Shown: one piece after another, positions 17,630 to 24,843 of the stretch | Layout: each line of letters opens with the position of its first letter | How positions within the stretch are numbered: the first letter of the stretch is position 1 | Assembly (NCBI RefSeq): GCF_000308415.1 | Contig: NZ_BAFS01000250.1 | Coordinates: 1 to 64,000 of the forward strand | Reading direction: 5' to 3' | Origin: Nocardia asiatica NBRC 100129 | GTDB lineage: Bacteria > Actinomycetota > Actinomycetes > Mycobacteriales > Mycobacteriaceae | DNA length: 64,000 nucleotides | Program-made: the position numbers and the translations under genes | The notes under the pieces: model-generated | Told to the model about the DNA's origin: nothing | The model's database searches: none | Seen by the model: the letters and a program-made list of their open reading frames with translations, nothing else

Positions 17630-19382
17630 CCAAAATAGTGGCTTTCAAACCTACGCCGTAAGGCGTAGGTTTTTCGTTTTCTACGTCGCTGAGCTGCGCG
17701 AATGCATCGCCAGCAGGCGCGTGTCGGATGAGATCCATCAGCTCTACGGCGTCTGCGGCTGGTCGCTGGTCGCCCTCCTCGACATATGTGGTGACCTCCG
17801 GGGTCGTTGCCTCACCTTCGGTGCCCGTCGCAGCAGTTACCAACCCGCCACCGAGCAGCGTCTTGAACGGTTCGGCCAGGTCAGCACGGACGTAGTCCTG
17901 TTCGATGTAGACCTTCTCGAAGAAGGCTTGGTTGAACAGTCGCCGGGTTTGGGGGTTGGCGGCGAGGTAGGCCGCGTAGCAGTTGCTGGCGTAGCTGAGT
18001 GCGGTTCGGAGATTCTTCTCGACTACTTCCAGGTCGGCCCGGCTTGCTTCGAGTCGGCTGTCAATCTCGGCAAGTTGTGCGGCGATGCGGTCTTGTTCGG
18101 CCTTCATCAGGTCGAGCGGCACGGCTCCGGCGTAGTGGGCTTGGAGCAACTTGGCACGCTCGTCCAGCAGGCGTTTTTGCCGTGTGGTGAGTTCGCGTGT
18201 GGCTCGCTCCGCAGCGGCTCGGTTCTCGGCGAGATCGTCACGGAGGCTGGCCTCCACGCGTTCGCGGAGTTCGGGGCTGAGTTGTAGGGCGCGATACTCA
18301 TCCTCGATCAAGTCTTCGACGCGGGAAATCAGTACGGCTTGGCGTTGGCAGTCAGTGTGCTTCTGGTGTCGCCCCAGGCAGACGAAGTAGGGGTAGACCT
18401 GGCCATAGCGGTTCTTCGCATGGGTGACGATCTGCCGGAATCCGCAGCCGCCGCAGAAGACGGTGGACTTGAGGTAGTGCGGATGTTCGCGCTGCTTCTC
18501 CCCCACGGCGTGCGAGGCCAACACGGATTGGACCGTTTGCCAGGTCACTGGGTCGATCAGGGGCTCGTGTCGTCCGGGATAGCGGACGCCCCGGTAAGTA
18601 ACCTCGCCTTTGTAGTACGGCGACGTCAGGATCTGGTGCAGCGTGTTGTACTTGATGGGCCGGGCTGGATGTTTGGGTGATGGTCGAGTGGTGAGGCCAC
18701 GAACCTCAAGCTCGTCGGTCATTGTTCTGAGGGTCCAGTCGCCTGTAGCGAAGTGCTGGAACGCCCAAGTGATGAAGTGTCCGCGTTCGGGGTCGACGGC
18801 AACCGTGCGAACCTCGGCTCCCTCACTATTGACCACGCGGATGTTCATGTAGCCGAGCCGAGCCTTGCCTGGCGTTCCACCGCCCTTGGCCTTTTCGGTC
18901 ATGCCCTTGAGCACTTCGGTGGCGAGGTTGCGGGAATAGAACTCTGCGATCGAGGACATGATGCCGTGCAGGAGCATACCGCTCGGCGACTCGTCGATGT
19001 TCTCGGTGGCAGATACCAATTCAGCTCCGGCTGCCCTGATCGCCATATGGATCTGGACGTCGTCAACGCGGTTACGGGCCAGGCGATCGACCTTGTGGAC
19101 GATGACGTAGTCGACGCGGCGTTCCTTGATGTAGGCCAGCATCTCTTGCAACTTGGGTCGGTCGGACGTCTTGGCGCTCTCGCCACGTTCGACGAACTCC
19201 TTCACAATGATGGCGCCGAGCGACGCAGCCTTCCTGCGGTTCGCATCGCGTTGCGCGGGTAAGGAATACCCGTCGGGTTCGCCATCTTTCTCGGCTTGTT
19301 CCTTGGTGGATACGCGTGGATAGGACACCGCCGTTTTGAGCGGTTGGTCTGGATCGACTGGGTCGAACGTCTTTCCTGTCAT
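17568..19382 (-). CDS. Large serine recombinase (integrase)
   Basis: A 604-residue site-specific recombinase expected to integrate and excise the element. The N-terminal catalytic domain has the nucleophile Ser25 in YPRVSTKEQ and the active-site Arg cluster in KVDRLARNRVDD. The recombinase domain begins near 170 (GKARLGY). A zinc-ribbon starts at CGGCG near 318 with a later CLGRHQKHTDC, and a coiled coil lies at about 385-445. The gene runs antisense through the tRNA terminator and into tRNA-Arg, so the last ~22 residues (PSAGFEPATP...) are an antisense reading of the tRNA rather than conserved protein. GGAGG precedes the ATG at 19382. Confidence 0.93.
   Translation of the reverse strand: MTGKTFDPVDPDQPLKTAVSYPRVSTKEQAEKDGEPDGYSLPAQRDANRRKAASLGAIIVKEFVERGESAKTSDRPKLQEMLAYIKERRVDYVIVHKVDRLARNRVDDVQIHMAIRAAGAELVSATENIDESPSGMLLHGIMSSIAEFYSRNLATEVLKGMTEKAKGGGTPGKARLGYMNIRVVNSEGAEVRTVAVDPERGHFITWAFQHFATGDWTLRTMTDELEVRGLTTRPSPKHPARPIKYNTLHQILTSPYYKGEVTYRGVRYPGRHEPLIDPVTWQTVQSVLASHAVGEKQREHPHYLKSTVFCGGCGFRQIVTHAKNRYGQVYPYFVCLGRHQKHTDCQRQAVLISRVEDLIEDEYRALQLSPELRERVEASLRDDLAENRAAAERATRELTTRQKRLLDERAKLLQAHYAGAVPLDLMKAEQDRIAAQLAEIDSRLEASRADLEVVEKNLRTALSYASNCYAAYLAANPQTRRLFNQAFFEKVYIEQDYVRADLAEPFKTLLGGGLVTAATGTEGEATTPEVTTYVEEGDQRPAADAVELMDLIRHAPAGDAFAQLSDVENEKPTPYGVGLKATILVPSAGFEPATPALGERCSIP
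17647..17674 (+). terminator. Terminator after tRNA-Arg
   Basis: AAACCTACGCC (17647-17657) pairs perfectly with GGCGTAGGTTT (17662-17672) around GTAA and is followed by more T. Read on the other strand it lies inside the last codons of the integrase gene. Confidence 0.85.
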
Positions 19383-19423
19383 ACTTGTCCTCCGATCTCG
19401 TTACCTTGCTCTTTGTGGCCCTG

Positions 19424-19909
19424 CTAGGTGGTGGATGCTTTTCTGCGGCGGTGCGCCCGCGCGGCCAGGCTTCGCTCTCTTGTCCATTCCGTTGTGTGCC
19501 AGAGTGCTTCGCGAGCCGCAGGCGTCGTCTCAGGATTTCCGTAGGGGAACATGACAACCACCCCACGGTTGTCGAATTGGCTCATCAACCCATGGAAGTC
19601 CTCAAGCATGCGCGAGACCCGGCCTATCTTCGGGAATATGACGTAGCGGACGTCTGGATGCCGGTCCAGGTAAGCGAGCAACTCGGCAATCGCAGGCCGC
19701 TTATGGTAATTAGCTGCGGCGACGCCGATCTCGACAAACTCGTGCACGACACGGGCGTTCAAGTTCGCCGCCTTCCGAGTGCCTCCTTCGCGCTGTGTGG
19801 CAATCATGTGCAGGCCATCCGTTGCTCCATACGAGGATGCGATGGAGAGGAAGAGCACAGCGAGCGCTTGACTCTGTTTGGTTTCTTTTGCGTTGTCAGA
19901 CGTTTTCAT
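19424..19909 (-). CDS. Stand-alone serine-recombinase N-domain, probably inactive
   Basis: A 161-residue protein aligning over its length with only the catalytic N-domain of serine recombinases (shared pattern: RKAANLNARVVHEFVE, RPAIAELLAYL, VRYVIFPKIGRVSRM). In ungapped alignment with the neighbouring integrase, the YxRVS motif reads F-L-S-I-A, so Arg and the nucleophilic Ser are replaced, although two Ser residues follow directly. There is no recombinase or zinc domain. The start ATG at 19909 overlaps the ImmA-type gene's stop (ATGA) and has AAGGAG upstream. It could be a directionality or regulatory partner of the integrase, or a remnant kept in an operon. Confidence 0.7.
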   Translation of the reverse strand: MKTSDNAKETKQSQALAVLFLSIASSYGATDGLHMIATQREGGTRKAANLNARVVHEFVEIGVAAANYHKRPAIAELLAYLDRHPDVRYVIFPKIGRVSRMLEDFHGLMSQFDNRGVVVMFPYGNPETTPAAREALWHTTEWTRERSLAARAHRRRKASTT

Positions 19910-20643
19910 TGCAGACTCCTTACAAAATCTAAAGGTAATGGGTCGGGGAACCATGAGCCACTGGTGCGGCGGCCTCGGCATGGCGCTAGCCATCCGATCG
20001 CGTGGCGCACGACACCGGTTTCTTCACGGTGGGCGCAGTCGAGGAGCCCGGTTTGCCGGAGCCGTACCTCGATCGCGACTTCGCTGACGCTGAACAACCG
20101 GGCGAGATCAGCGACTTTTTGAATGCCTTGACCCCAGGCACGTTTCAGGAATTTCTTGGGCACGAGTACGCAACCAGCGAAGTAGTCAGCGGCGCGTTCG
20201 GCCTCGGTGTCGGGGTCGGGGTGGCCGGGTCCGGCGTACAGAACGTGTCTGCGCCCGTGGTCGATAATGTGCTTGAACTCGTGAAACAGCGTGAATCGCT
20301 GTCGTCTCCACGATTCGAACCGGTTAAGGTAGATCGCCCACTCGCCGCGCCCGCGGTCCCACAGGCTCGCGCCGGAGGTGCTTCGAAGCGCCCTCTCGAC
20401 CCGCAGCTTCGGCAGTCCGGTGACGATCTCGCTCGGGATCGGACCGTTGTCGATCTCACAAAGCTCTAGGAGCTTGGCGGCTTGTAGCTCGGCGACCATG
20501 AGCGCTTCGCTGTAGGTGACACTCGGGCGGCGAGGCACGAGCGCCCGCAACTCCCACAGAATTCTCGGTTGCCGGAACGTGCGTTCCTCTGGCCGATCCT
20601 GCAATATTCCTGGATTGTTTGAAAATTGTCGTGCGTCGCGCAT
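19906..20643 (-). CDS. ImmA/IrrE-family metallopeptidase
   Basis: A 245-residue protein with the zinc-peptidase motif HEFKH (HExxH) at residues 121-125 and a downstream EAERAADYFAG helix supplying the third ligand region, typical of ImmA/IrrE (M78) proteins. ImmA-type enzymes cleave a partner XRE repressor and so induce a mobile element. The XRE gene lies just upstream on the same strand, matching the ImmR-ImmA arrangement. The ATG at 20643 is preferred over the GTG at 20652 because GGAGGTG lies 8 bases before it. It is translationally coupled to the recombinase-like gene. Confidence 0.88.
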   Translation of the reverse strand: MRDARQFSNNPGILQDRPEERTFRQPRILWELRALVPRRPSVTYSEALMVAELQAAKLLELCEIDNGPIPSEIVTGLPKLRVERALRSTSGASLWDRGRGEWAIYLNRFESWRRQRFTLFHEFKHIIDHGRRHVLYAGPGHPDPDTEAERAADYFAGCVLVPKKFLKRAWGQGIQKVADLARLFSVSEVAIEVRLRQTGLLDCAHREETGVVRHAIGWLAPCRGRRTSGSWFPDPLPLDFVRSLQ

Positions 20644-20758
20644 CGATGTCACCTCCCTTCACGAGTTAGTAGTTGATGTTTGATCGGCTCCTTTCTTTCG
20701 AATTATTATGGCGTTAAAGAATTATTGTACGCTGAATTCAAGCACTCGGACGTAGCAC

Positions 20759-21169
20759 CTATCCTTCATCTTCGCCATCGAGCGGCCCGTCCTGTCCAGT
20801 GAAACTGATGCCTTTTTCTCTGGCGATGCGCGCGAAGTCTTTTTCGATCTCCTTCGCTTCTTCAGCGGTGAGGTTGTACTTCGTGCGCAGATACGGCCGT
20901 AGCGAAGGAAGTTCCTCTTTGGGCATCCACCCCGCGACAGCGAATAAGTCACTGACCGGCACGCGCAGCACCTGCGCGATGGCCTTGATGTTTTCGCTGC
21001 GAGGGTGCGTGATCTGCCCCAACTCCAGGCGCGTGACAGTAGCTTTGTCGATGTCGGCCTGCTGGGCAACCACCCTGGCAGACAATCCCAGCGCTTCACG
21101 CCTGGACTTCAGAAACTTGCCCAATCTGGCGATGTCGTTGGTGTCGTTAATGTGCGCCTCTTTGTTCAT
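20759..21169 (-). CDS. XRE-family helix-turn-helix repressor
   Basis: A 136-residue DNA-binding protein. HTH at about residues 12-68: LGKFLKSRREALGLSARVVAQ, DIDKATVTRLELGQI, ENIKAIAQVLRVPVSDLF. The C-terminal tail is acidic and helical and may be the ImmA-contact region. The start is the ATG at 21169 (MNKEAH), with GGGGGC upstream; an earlier in-frame start would run into the operator region. A near-perfect GGTGAA-N4-TTCAAC site lies about 40 bases upstream, and two perfect versions sit before the transfer operon, so it probably represses itself and transfer functions until cleaved by the ImmA-type peptidase. Confidence 0.88.
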   Translation of the reverse strand: MNKEAHINDTNDIARLGKFLKSRREALGLSARVVAQQADIDKATVTRLELGQITHPRSENIKAIAQVLRVPVSDLFAVAGWMPKEELPSLRPYLRTKYNLTAEEAKEIEKDFARIAREKGISFTGQDGPLDGEDEG

Positions 21170-21208
21170 ATTATTGCCCCCATTCGTACTTGAATAATAC
21201 CTCCGGGT

Positions 21209-21224
21209 GGTGAAAATATTCAAC
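21209..21224. promoter_or_regulatory. Predicted XRE operator, site O1
   Basis: GGTGAAAATATTCAAC matches the GGTGAA-N4-TTCACC palindrome of sites O2 and O3 with one mismatch in the right arm. It lies 40-55 bases upstream of the XRE start. Confidence 0.65.
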
Positions 21225-21302
21225 GCTTTCGGGCAATTTTCACAATATTACAACAACGGCTAACCGAATTATTCACAGAGAATGCGCTCCATATATCGGC
21301 AT

Positions 21303-21983
21303 CTATGCTCGTTCGTCGAATATCCACACGCCACCGCCGGTGGCCGGGAACACGACGAGATCGGTGTCGCGCACCAACTGCTGGCCCATGGCGTCGTAGT
21401 CGATGGACGCGAAAACTTCCAGCCCGGACGGCAGTGCTCCGACGAGCCTGTCTTCCAGATTGAGCGGTGCCATCACGTGCCGCGTGTAGGCGGCCAGGTC
21501 TTCGTAGTGGCCCTTGTAGGCGGCGGTGAACCGGTCGAACTGGGCCGGGTCGTCTTCGTGGGCGCTGGCCCAGGCAGCGAACGCGGGACCGTGGTCCACG
21601 ATGCCGTTTGCCACCGTCGACAGCAGTTCGATGCTGTGGACGTCGTCCAAGCCGATGGCACCGGTGCTCACGTGGAAGGCTCCGAACCCCTGGTGGTCCC
21701 AGATGTAGAACCGATCAGCGTCGTGCTCGTAGGGTTCGCCGAGAACGGCATACAGCTCGGTGTAGATGTAGTCGGGGTCTCGTGCCATCTCCAGCCAGGT
21801 GCCTCTCGTGAGTTCGGCCCGCAGCGGGAGGCCAGCGGTCACATAGATCCGGGGATAGCGCAGGGCTTCCCGCTCGTGGCTTGTTTCGGCCTCATCGCGC
21901 CGCAGGTCGTCATCGGACGGTGCCTGTCCTTGCTCGCTGCGGTTTGTATTGTGTGCGTCGGTATTTGGAAATCGCTCATTCAT
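21303..21983 (-). CDS. ardA: ArdA-family antirestriction protein
   Basis: A 226-residue acidic protein that should mimic B-form DNA and block type I restriction enzymes when the element enters a new host. The ArdA pattern is clear: YPRIYVTAGLPLRAELTRGTWLEM, DRFYIWDHQGFGAFHVS, IVDHGPAFAAWASAHEDDPAQFDRFTAAYKGHYEDLAAYTRHV. The protein is rich in Asp/Glu, as expected for a DNA mimic. The ATG at 21983 has GGAGG five bases upstream; a GTG at 21989 overlaps that site. It lies downstream of the RHH-like and methyltransferase genes, so restriction avoidance is grouped. Confidence 0.88.
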   Translation of the reverse strand: MNERFPNTDAHNTNRSEQGQAPSDDDLRRDEAETSHEREALRYPRIYVTAGLPLRAELTRGTWLEMARDPDYIYTELYAVLGEPYEHDADRFYIWDHQGFGAFHVSTGAIGLDDVHSIELLSTVANGIVDHGPAFAAWASAHEDDPAQFDRFTAAYKGHYEDLAAYTRHVMAPLNLEDRLVGALPSGLEVFASIDYDAMGQQLVRDTDLVVFPATGGGVWIFDERA

Positions 21984-22094
21984 GCTCACCTCCTTCGGGT
22001 TATGTTTGGATGTTGGCCGGTCGGACGGTGGAGAGGGTGTGCATTCCCTCGATCCGCCGTCCGCCGGCCTCTTACACCGGGCGCTGAGCTTGGC

Positions 22095-22499
22095 TCAGCT
22101 ATCCGCCTGCTCGCTTTCGGCCTGCTGCCCACCTCGTCGGCCACGGGTGCGGCGACCACCCTGCGGCGGCTCGCCTTCCGATGCTTCCGCCGCGTTGGCA
22201 GAGACGTCGGTTCCCGATTCCTCCTCCTGTGCGGGTGGAGGCGTGGCGGTTGCGGTGAACAGGTTGTCGATGGCTGCCTGCCGGGTGCGTGCCTCGTCTT
22301 CGATGGCGGCGCGGGCGGCGTTGGCCCTGGCCATCAGGTCTGGATCGTTCTTGGCGGCTGTGATCCAGGCGTCCACGGCGGCGAAGCACTCAGCCTTGAG
22401 GCTGCGCTTCCGCAGGTCGGCAATCCAGGTCAGCTGGGTATGCCGAGCGGTGTCGATTCGGATAGCCAGGGTGACTTCCTTGTTCGACGGTTCGGACAT
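22095..22499 (-). CDS. Small protein with ribbon-helix-helix-like N-terminus
   Basis: A 134-residue protein. Residues about 7-50 (EVTLAIRIDTARHTQLTWIADLRKRSLKAECFAAVDAWI, given in part) have the strand-helix-helix pattern of RHH DNA-binding proteins. The rest is charged, disordered and ends in an Arg/Gly-rich GRRTRGRRGG stretch that could contact nucleic acid. Such proteins in mobile elements act as partition or mobilisation accessory factors. The assignment rests on pattern only. GAGGAGG lies before the ATG. Confidence 0.55.
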   Translation of the reverse strand: MSEPSNKEVTLAIRIDTARHTQLTWIADLRKRSLKAECFAAVDAWITAAKNDPDLMARANAARAAIEDEARTRQAAIDNLFTATATPPPAQEEESGTDVSANAAEASEGEPPQGGRRTRGRRGGQQAESEQADS

Positions 22500-22580
22500 C
22501 GCTCCTCCTCGGTGCGAGCGGCCGGTAAACGCTGAATGCGCTTACGAGTACGGCCGCATGGCACCGACGAGGGCATCCCG

Positions 22581-23204
22581 CTATCCGGTGACACCCGGTG
22601 GTGCGGTGCGTGAGTCGTCCGGTCCCAGGCGAGAGCGCTTGCGGTCGGACGGCACCGGATAGCCGGGCAGCACGATGTCGGAATCGATTTCGTTGCCCCA
22701 AACGTCCCAGCCGGGTTGCCGCCGCCGGGCGAACAGCTCCAGATACGGTCCGGGACTGACCCGCTCGATGATCGCGTATTGCTCTTCGGGCTTGTGGCTG
22801 TGCTCTTGGACGGGGGCGATGAACCACGTCGGCTGGGCACGGAAGTTCACGGGAGCACGCCCACGGGTACCGAAGAGGACGTGCTCGGTCATGTTGCGGA
22901 GATATTGGCCGAGCTGCAATCGCGGCTTCACCCACGTCAGCGGCGAGCGGTAGGTGAAGCCCCAGGCGGTCATGACGTCGTACCCTGCCCGCCACGATCC
23001 GTTGGTCACCCAGAGCCACAGGTGCGCGTCGTCCTCGGCGAGATCGCCCACCGGCATGTTCTTGATCTGCTCGACGGTCATCAGCGGGTAGTGCTGGATC
23101 GCTCCGCGCCCGCCTGCCTGGTCGATGTTCCATGGTGGGTCGGCCATGATCGTGCGGTAGCGCTTGGCGGGTTGTGTTGGTCGAATGTGGTTGCTACTTG
23201 TCAT
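22581..23204 (-). CDS. MT-A70 family adenine methyltransferase, copy 1
   Basis: A 207-residue S-adenosylmethionine-dependent N6-adenine methyltransferase of the MT-A70 class. The catalytic motif IV DPPW is in YRTIMADPPWNI at about residues 22-25, followed by HLWLWVTN and ELFARRRQPGWDVWGNEI. On mobile elements such enzymes usually methylate DNA and protect it from host restriction. It is about two-thirds identical by eye to the next gene, with which it overlaps by four bases (ATGA). AGGAGGTG precedes the ATG. Confidence 0.87.
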   Translation of the reverse strand: MTSSNHIRPTQPAKRYRTIMADPPWNIDQAGGRGAIQHYPLMTVEQIKNMPVGDLAEDDAHLWLWVTNGSWRAGYDVMTAWGFTYRSPLTWVKPRLQLGQYLRNMTEHVLFGTRGRAPVNFRAQPTWFIAPVQEHSHKPEEQYAIIERVSPGPYLELFARRRQPGWDVWGNEIDSDIVLPGYPVPSDRKRSRLGPDDSRTAPPGVTG

Positions 23205-23833
23205 ATTTCACCTCCTTCCTGTTGGTCGACGGGCATCCGGCGTACATGCCGTAGCGGCGACCCTTCGCAAATGTTGGATGTCTTGGCTCGGTCGGATGGC
23301 ACCGGATAGCCCGGAATCACGACATCGGCGTCAATTTCGTTTCCCCACACGTGCCACCCCGGCTGCCGCCTGCGAGCGAACAGTTCGAGGTACGGGCCGC
23401 GGCTGACCCGCTCGATGATCGCGTATTGCTCTTCGGGCTTGTGGCTGTGGTCCTGGATCGGCGCAAACATCCACGTCGGCTGAGAACGGTAGTGGACTGG
23501 GGCTCGGCCGCGGGTGCCGAAGATCAGGTGTTCGGTGGCATTCCGGAGATAATTGCCCAGGTGAAAGCGGGGCTTGATCCATGTGAGCGGCGACCGCGGC
23601 ACGAATCCCCAGGCGTCTACGACGTCATACGCGGTTCGCAGCGTGGCGTTCGTGGCCCACAGCCACAGGTGGGCATTGTCTTCGACAAGATCAACGATCG
23701 GCATTGCTGCGATTCGGTCCAGGCACATCAGGCCGTAGTGGCGGTTGGCACCAAGCGTCGTCTTCTGCTGGATGTCCCACGGCGGGTCGGCCAGGATGGT
23801 CCGGTAGCGGCGAATTATGTTGGTAATGGTCAT
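23201..23833 (-). CDS. MT-A70 family adenine methyltransferase, copy 2
   Basis: A 210-residue paralogue of the downstream neighbour, with motif IV in YRTILADPPWDI at about residues 16-19 and the same C-terminal ELFARRRQPGWHVWGNEI core. The central 60 residues between DPPW and HLWLW differ most, which is where target choice could diverge. The start ATG at 23833 (MTITNII) has GGAAGGAG upstream and overlaps the replication-relaxation stop by four bases. The two genes form a tandem duplication in a fully coupled operon. Confidence 0.87.
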   Translation of the reverse strand: MTITNIIRRYRTILADPPWDIQQKTTLGANRHYGLMCLDRIAAMPIVDLVEDNAHLWLWATNATLRTAYDVVDAWGFVPRSPLTWIKPRFHLGNYLRNATEHLIFGTRGRAPVHYRSQPTWMFAPIQDHSHKPEEQYAIIERVSRGPYLELFARRRQPGWHVWGNEIDADVVIPGYPVPSDRAKTSNICEGSPLRHVRRMPVDQQEGGEI

Positions 23834-24843
23834 ACTTCGGCTCCTTCCTGCAACGTAGCGATCAGCTGGATGGGCGCGATGATCCGGAACAGCTCCGGTC
23901 GCAGCTTGCGGTTTTTGTCGATGGCCCGGCGCAGGGCGTCGCGTCGTTTGTCTGCCTTGGAGGGGGTTTCGGCGGTGATGCTCCACACCACGAGGGGGAA
24001 TCCGCCATTTCGTTCTTGCTCGATGCCTAGACGCCAGTACGCCTCGTACTCGTGGCATTTGCGGATCAGGGTGGGGATGCTCTCGGTGCCCTTGTCGATC
24101 TCGATGAAGGCGGCGTCGACGTACTCGCTGCCGGGCGGACACGCTGTTTCGGCGTAGAGGTCCGGCTTCAGGGTCAGCCGCGTTCCACCCATGCCGACGT
24201 AGTCGCGCCACGCGGCCGGTTCGATCTCACATTTCAGCAGCTCCAGCTGACCCTGCCGATCGGCCTCCACAAGCGCCACATGGGCATCGGCAATACCAAG
24301 CTGATGGTCAAGGAACCGTTCGGTCGGCGCATGGAAGCGTCGCCGGGCCACCGTCCCGGACTCCCGTCGCAGGAGCCGCTGGCCGACGTCATCGACGAAG
24401 TGCACCAGGCCGTCGCTGCCTGCAGCCAGGCCGCCGACGCGCTGAGTCAGGCTGTCGAGCACCCGCAACCGCCGGAGTTTGGCCAGCGCCCGCTGTGCCT
24501 TACGCCTGCCAGAACCGGGCGTCAGATCGCCGAAATGCAGCGTCTGGATATGGCGCACGGTCAGGAACCGATGCTCGGCCACCGAGCGCAAGATGGCCCA
24601 GTCGCGCTCACTCATCTGTTTGGCGATGGCCGACAGGTCACGGATCGGCTGGCGAGTCAGGCGAGGGGTCGGTTGCTGGTGTGTGGTGCCCGAATGGGCA
24701 CCATCATTCGCGTCCAGCAGGACGTGAAATTTGGAGCTGACCGGCGAGGATGCAGATTTCTGAGTCGGGGCGAGACGGCCATCGAGATGGCCAGTGTTTT
24801 CCATCCCCGTCGCTTCGCTCCGCCGCGATTTTTCCGTCGTCAT
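23830..24843 (-). CDS. Replication-relaxation family protein
   Basis: A 337-residue protein of the Replic_Relax family found on actinomycete plasmids and integrative elements. A winged-helix region is seen at about 75-140 (ERDWAILRSVAEHRFLTVRHIQTLHF then AQRALAKLRRLRVLDSL). A nuclease-like domain follows with KPDLYAE and FIEIDKGTES (D, E, K pattern). It is thought to take part in replication or relaxation of the element during transfer. It starts inside the end of the conjugative ATPase gene (ATGA overlap), so the two are co-translated. Confidence 0.85.
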   Translation of the reverse strand: MTTEKSRRSEATGMENTGHLDGRLAPTQKSASSPVSSKFHVLLDANDGAHSGTTHQQPTPRLTRQPIRDLSAIAKQMSERDWAILRSVAEHRFLTVRHIQTLHFGDLTPGSGRRKAQRALAKLRRLRVLDSLTQRVGGLAAGSDGLVHFVDDVGQRLLRRESGTVARRRFHAPTERFLDHQLGIADAHVALVEADRQGQLELLKCEIEPAAWRDYVGMGGTRLTLKPDLYAETACPPGSEYVDAAFIEIDKGTESIPTLIRKCHEYEAYWRLGIEQERNGGFPLVVWSITAETPSKADKRRDALRRAIDKNRKLRPELFRIIAPIQLIATLQEGAEV

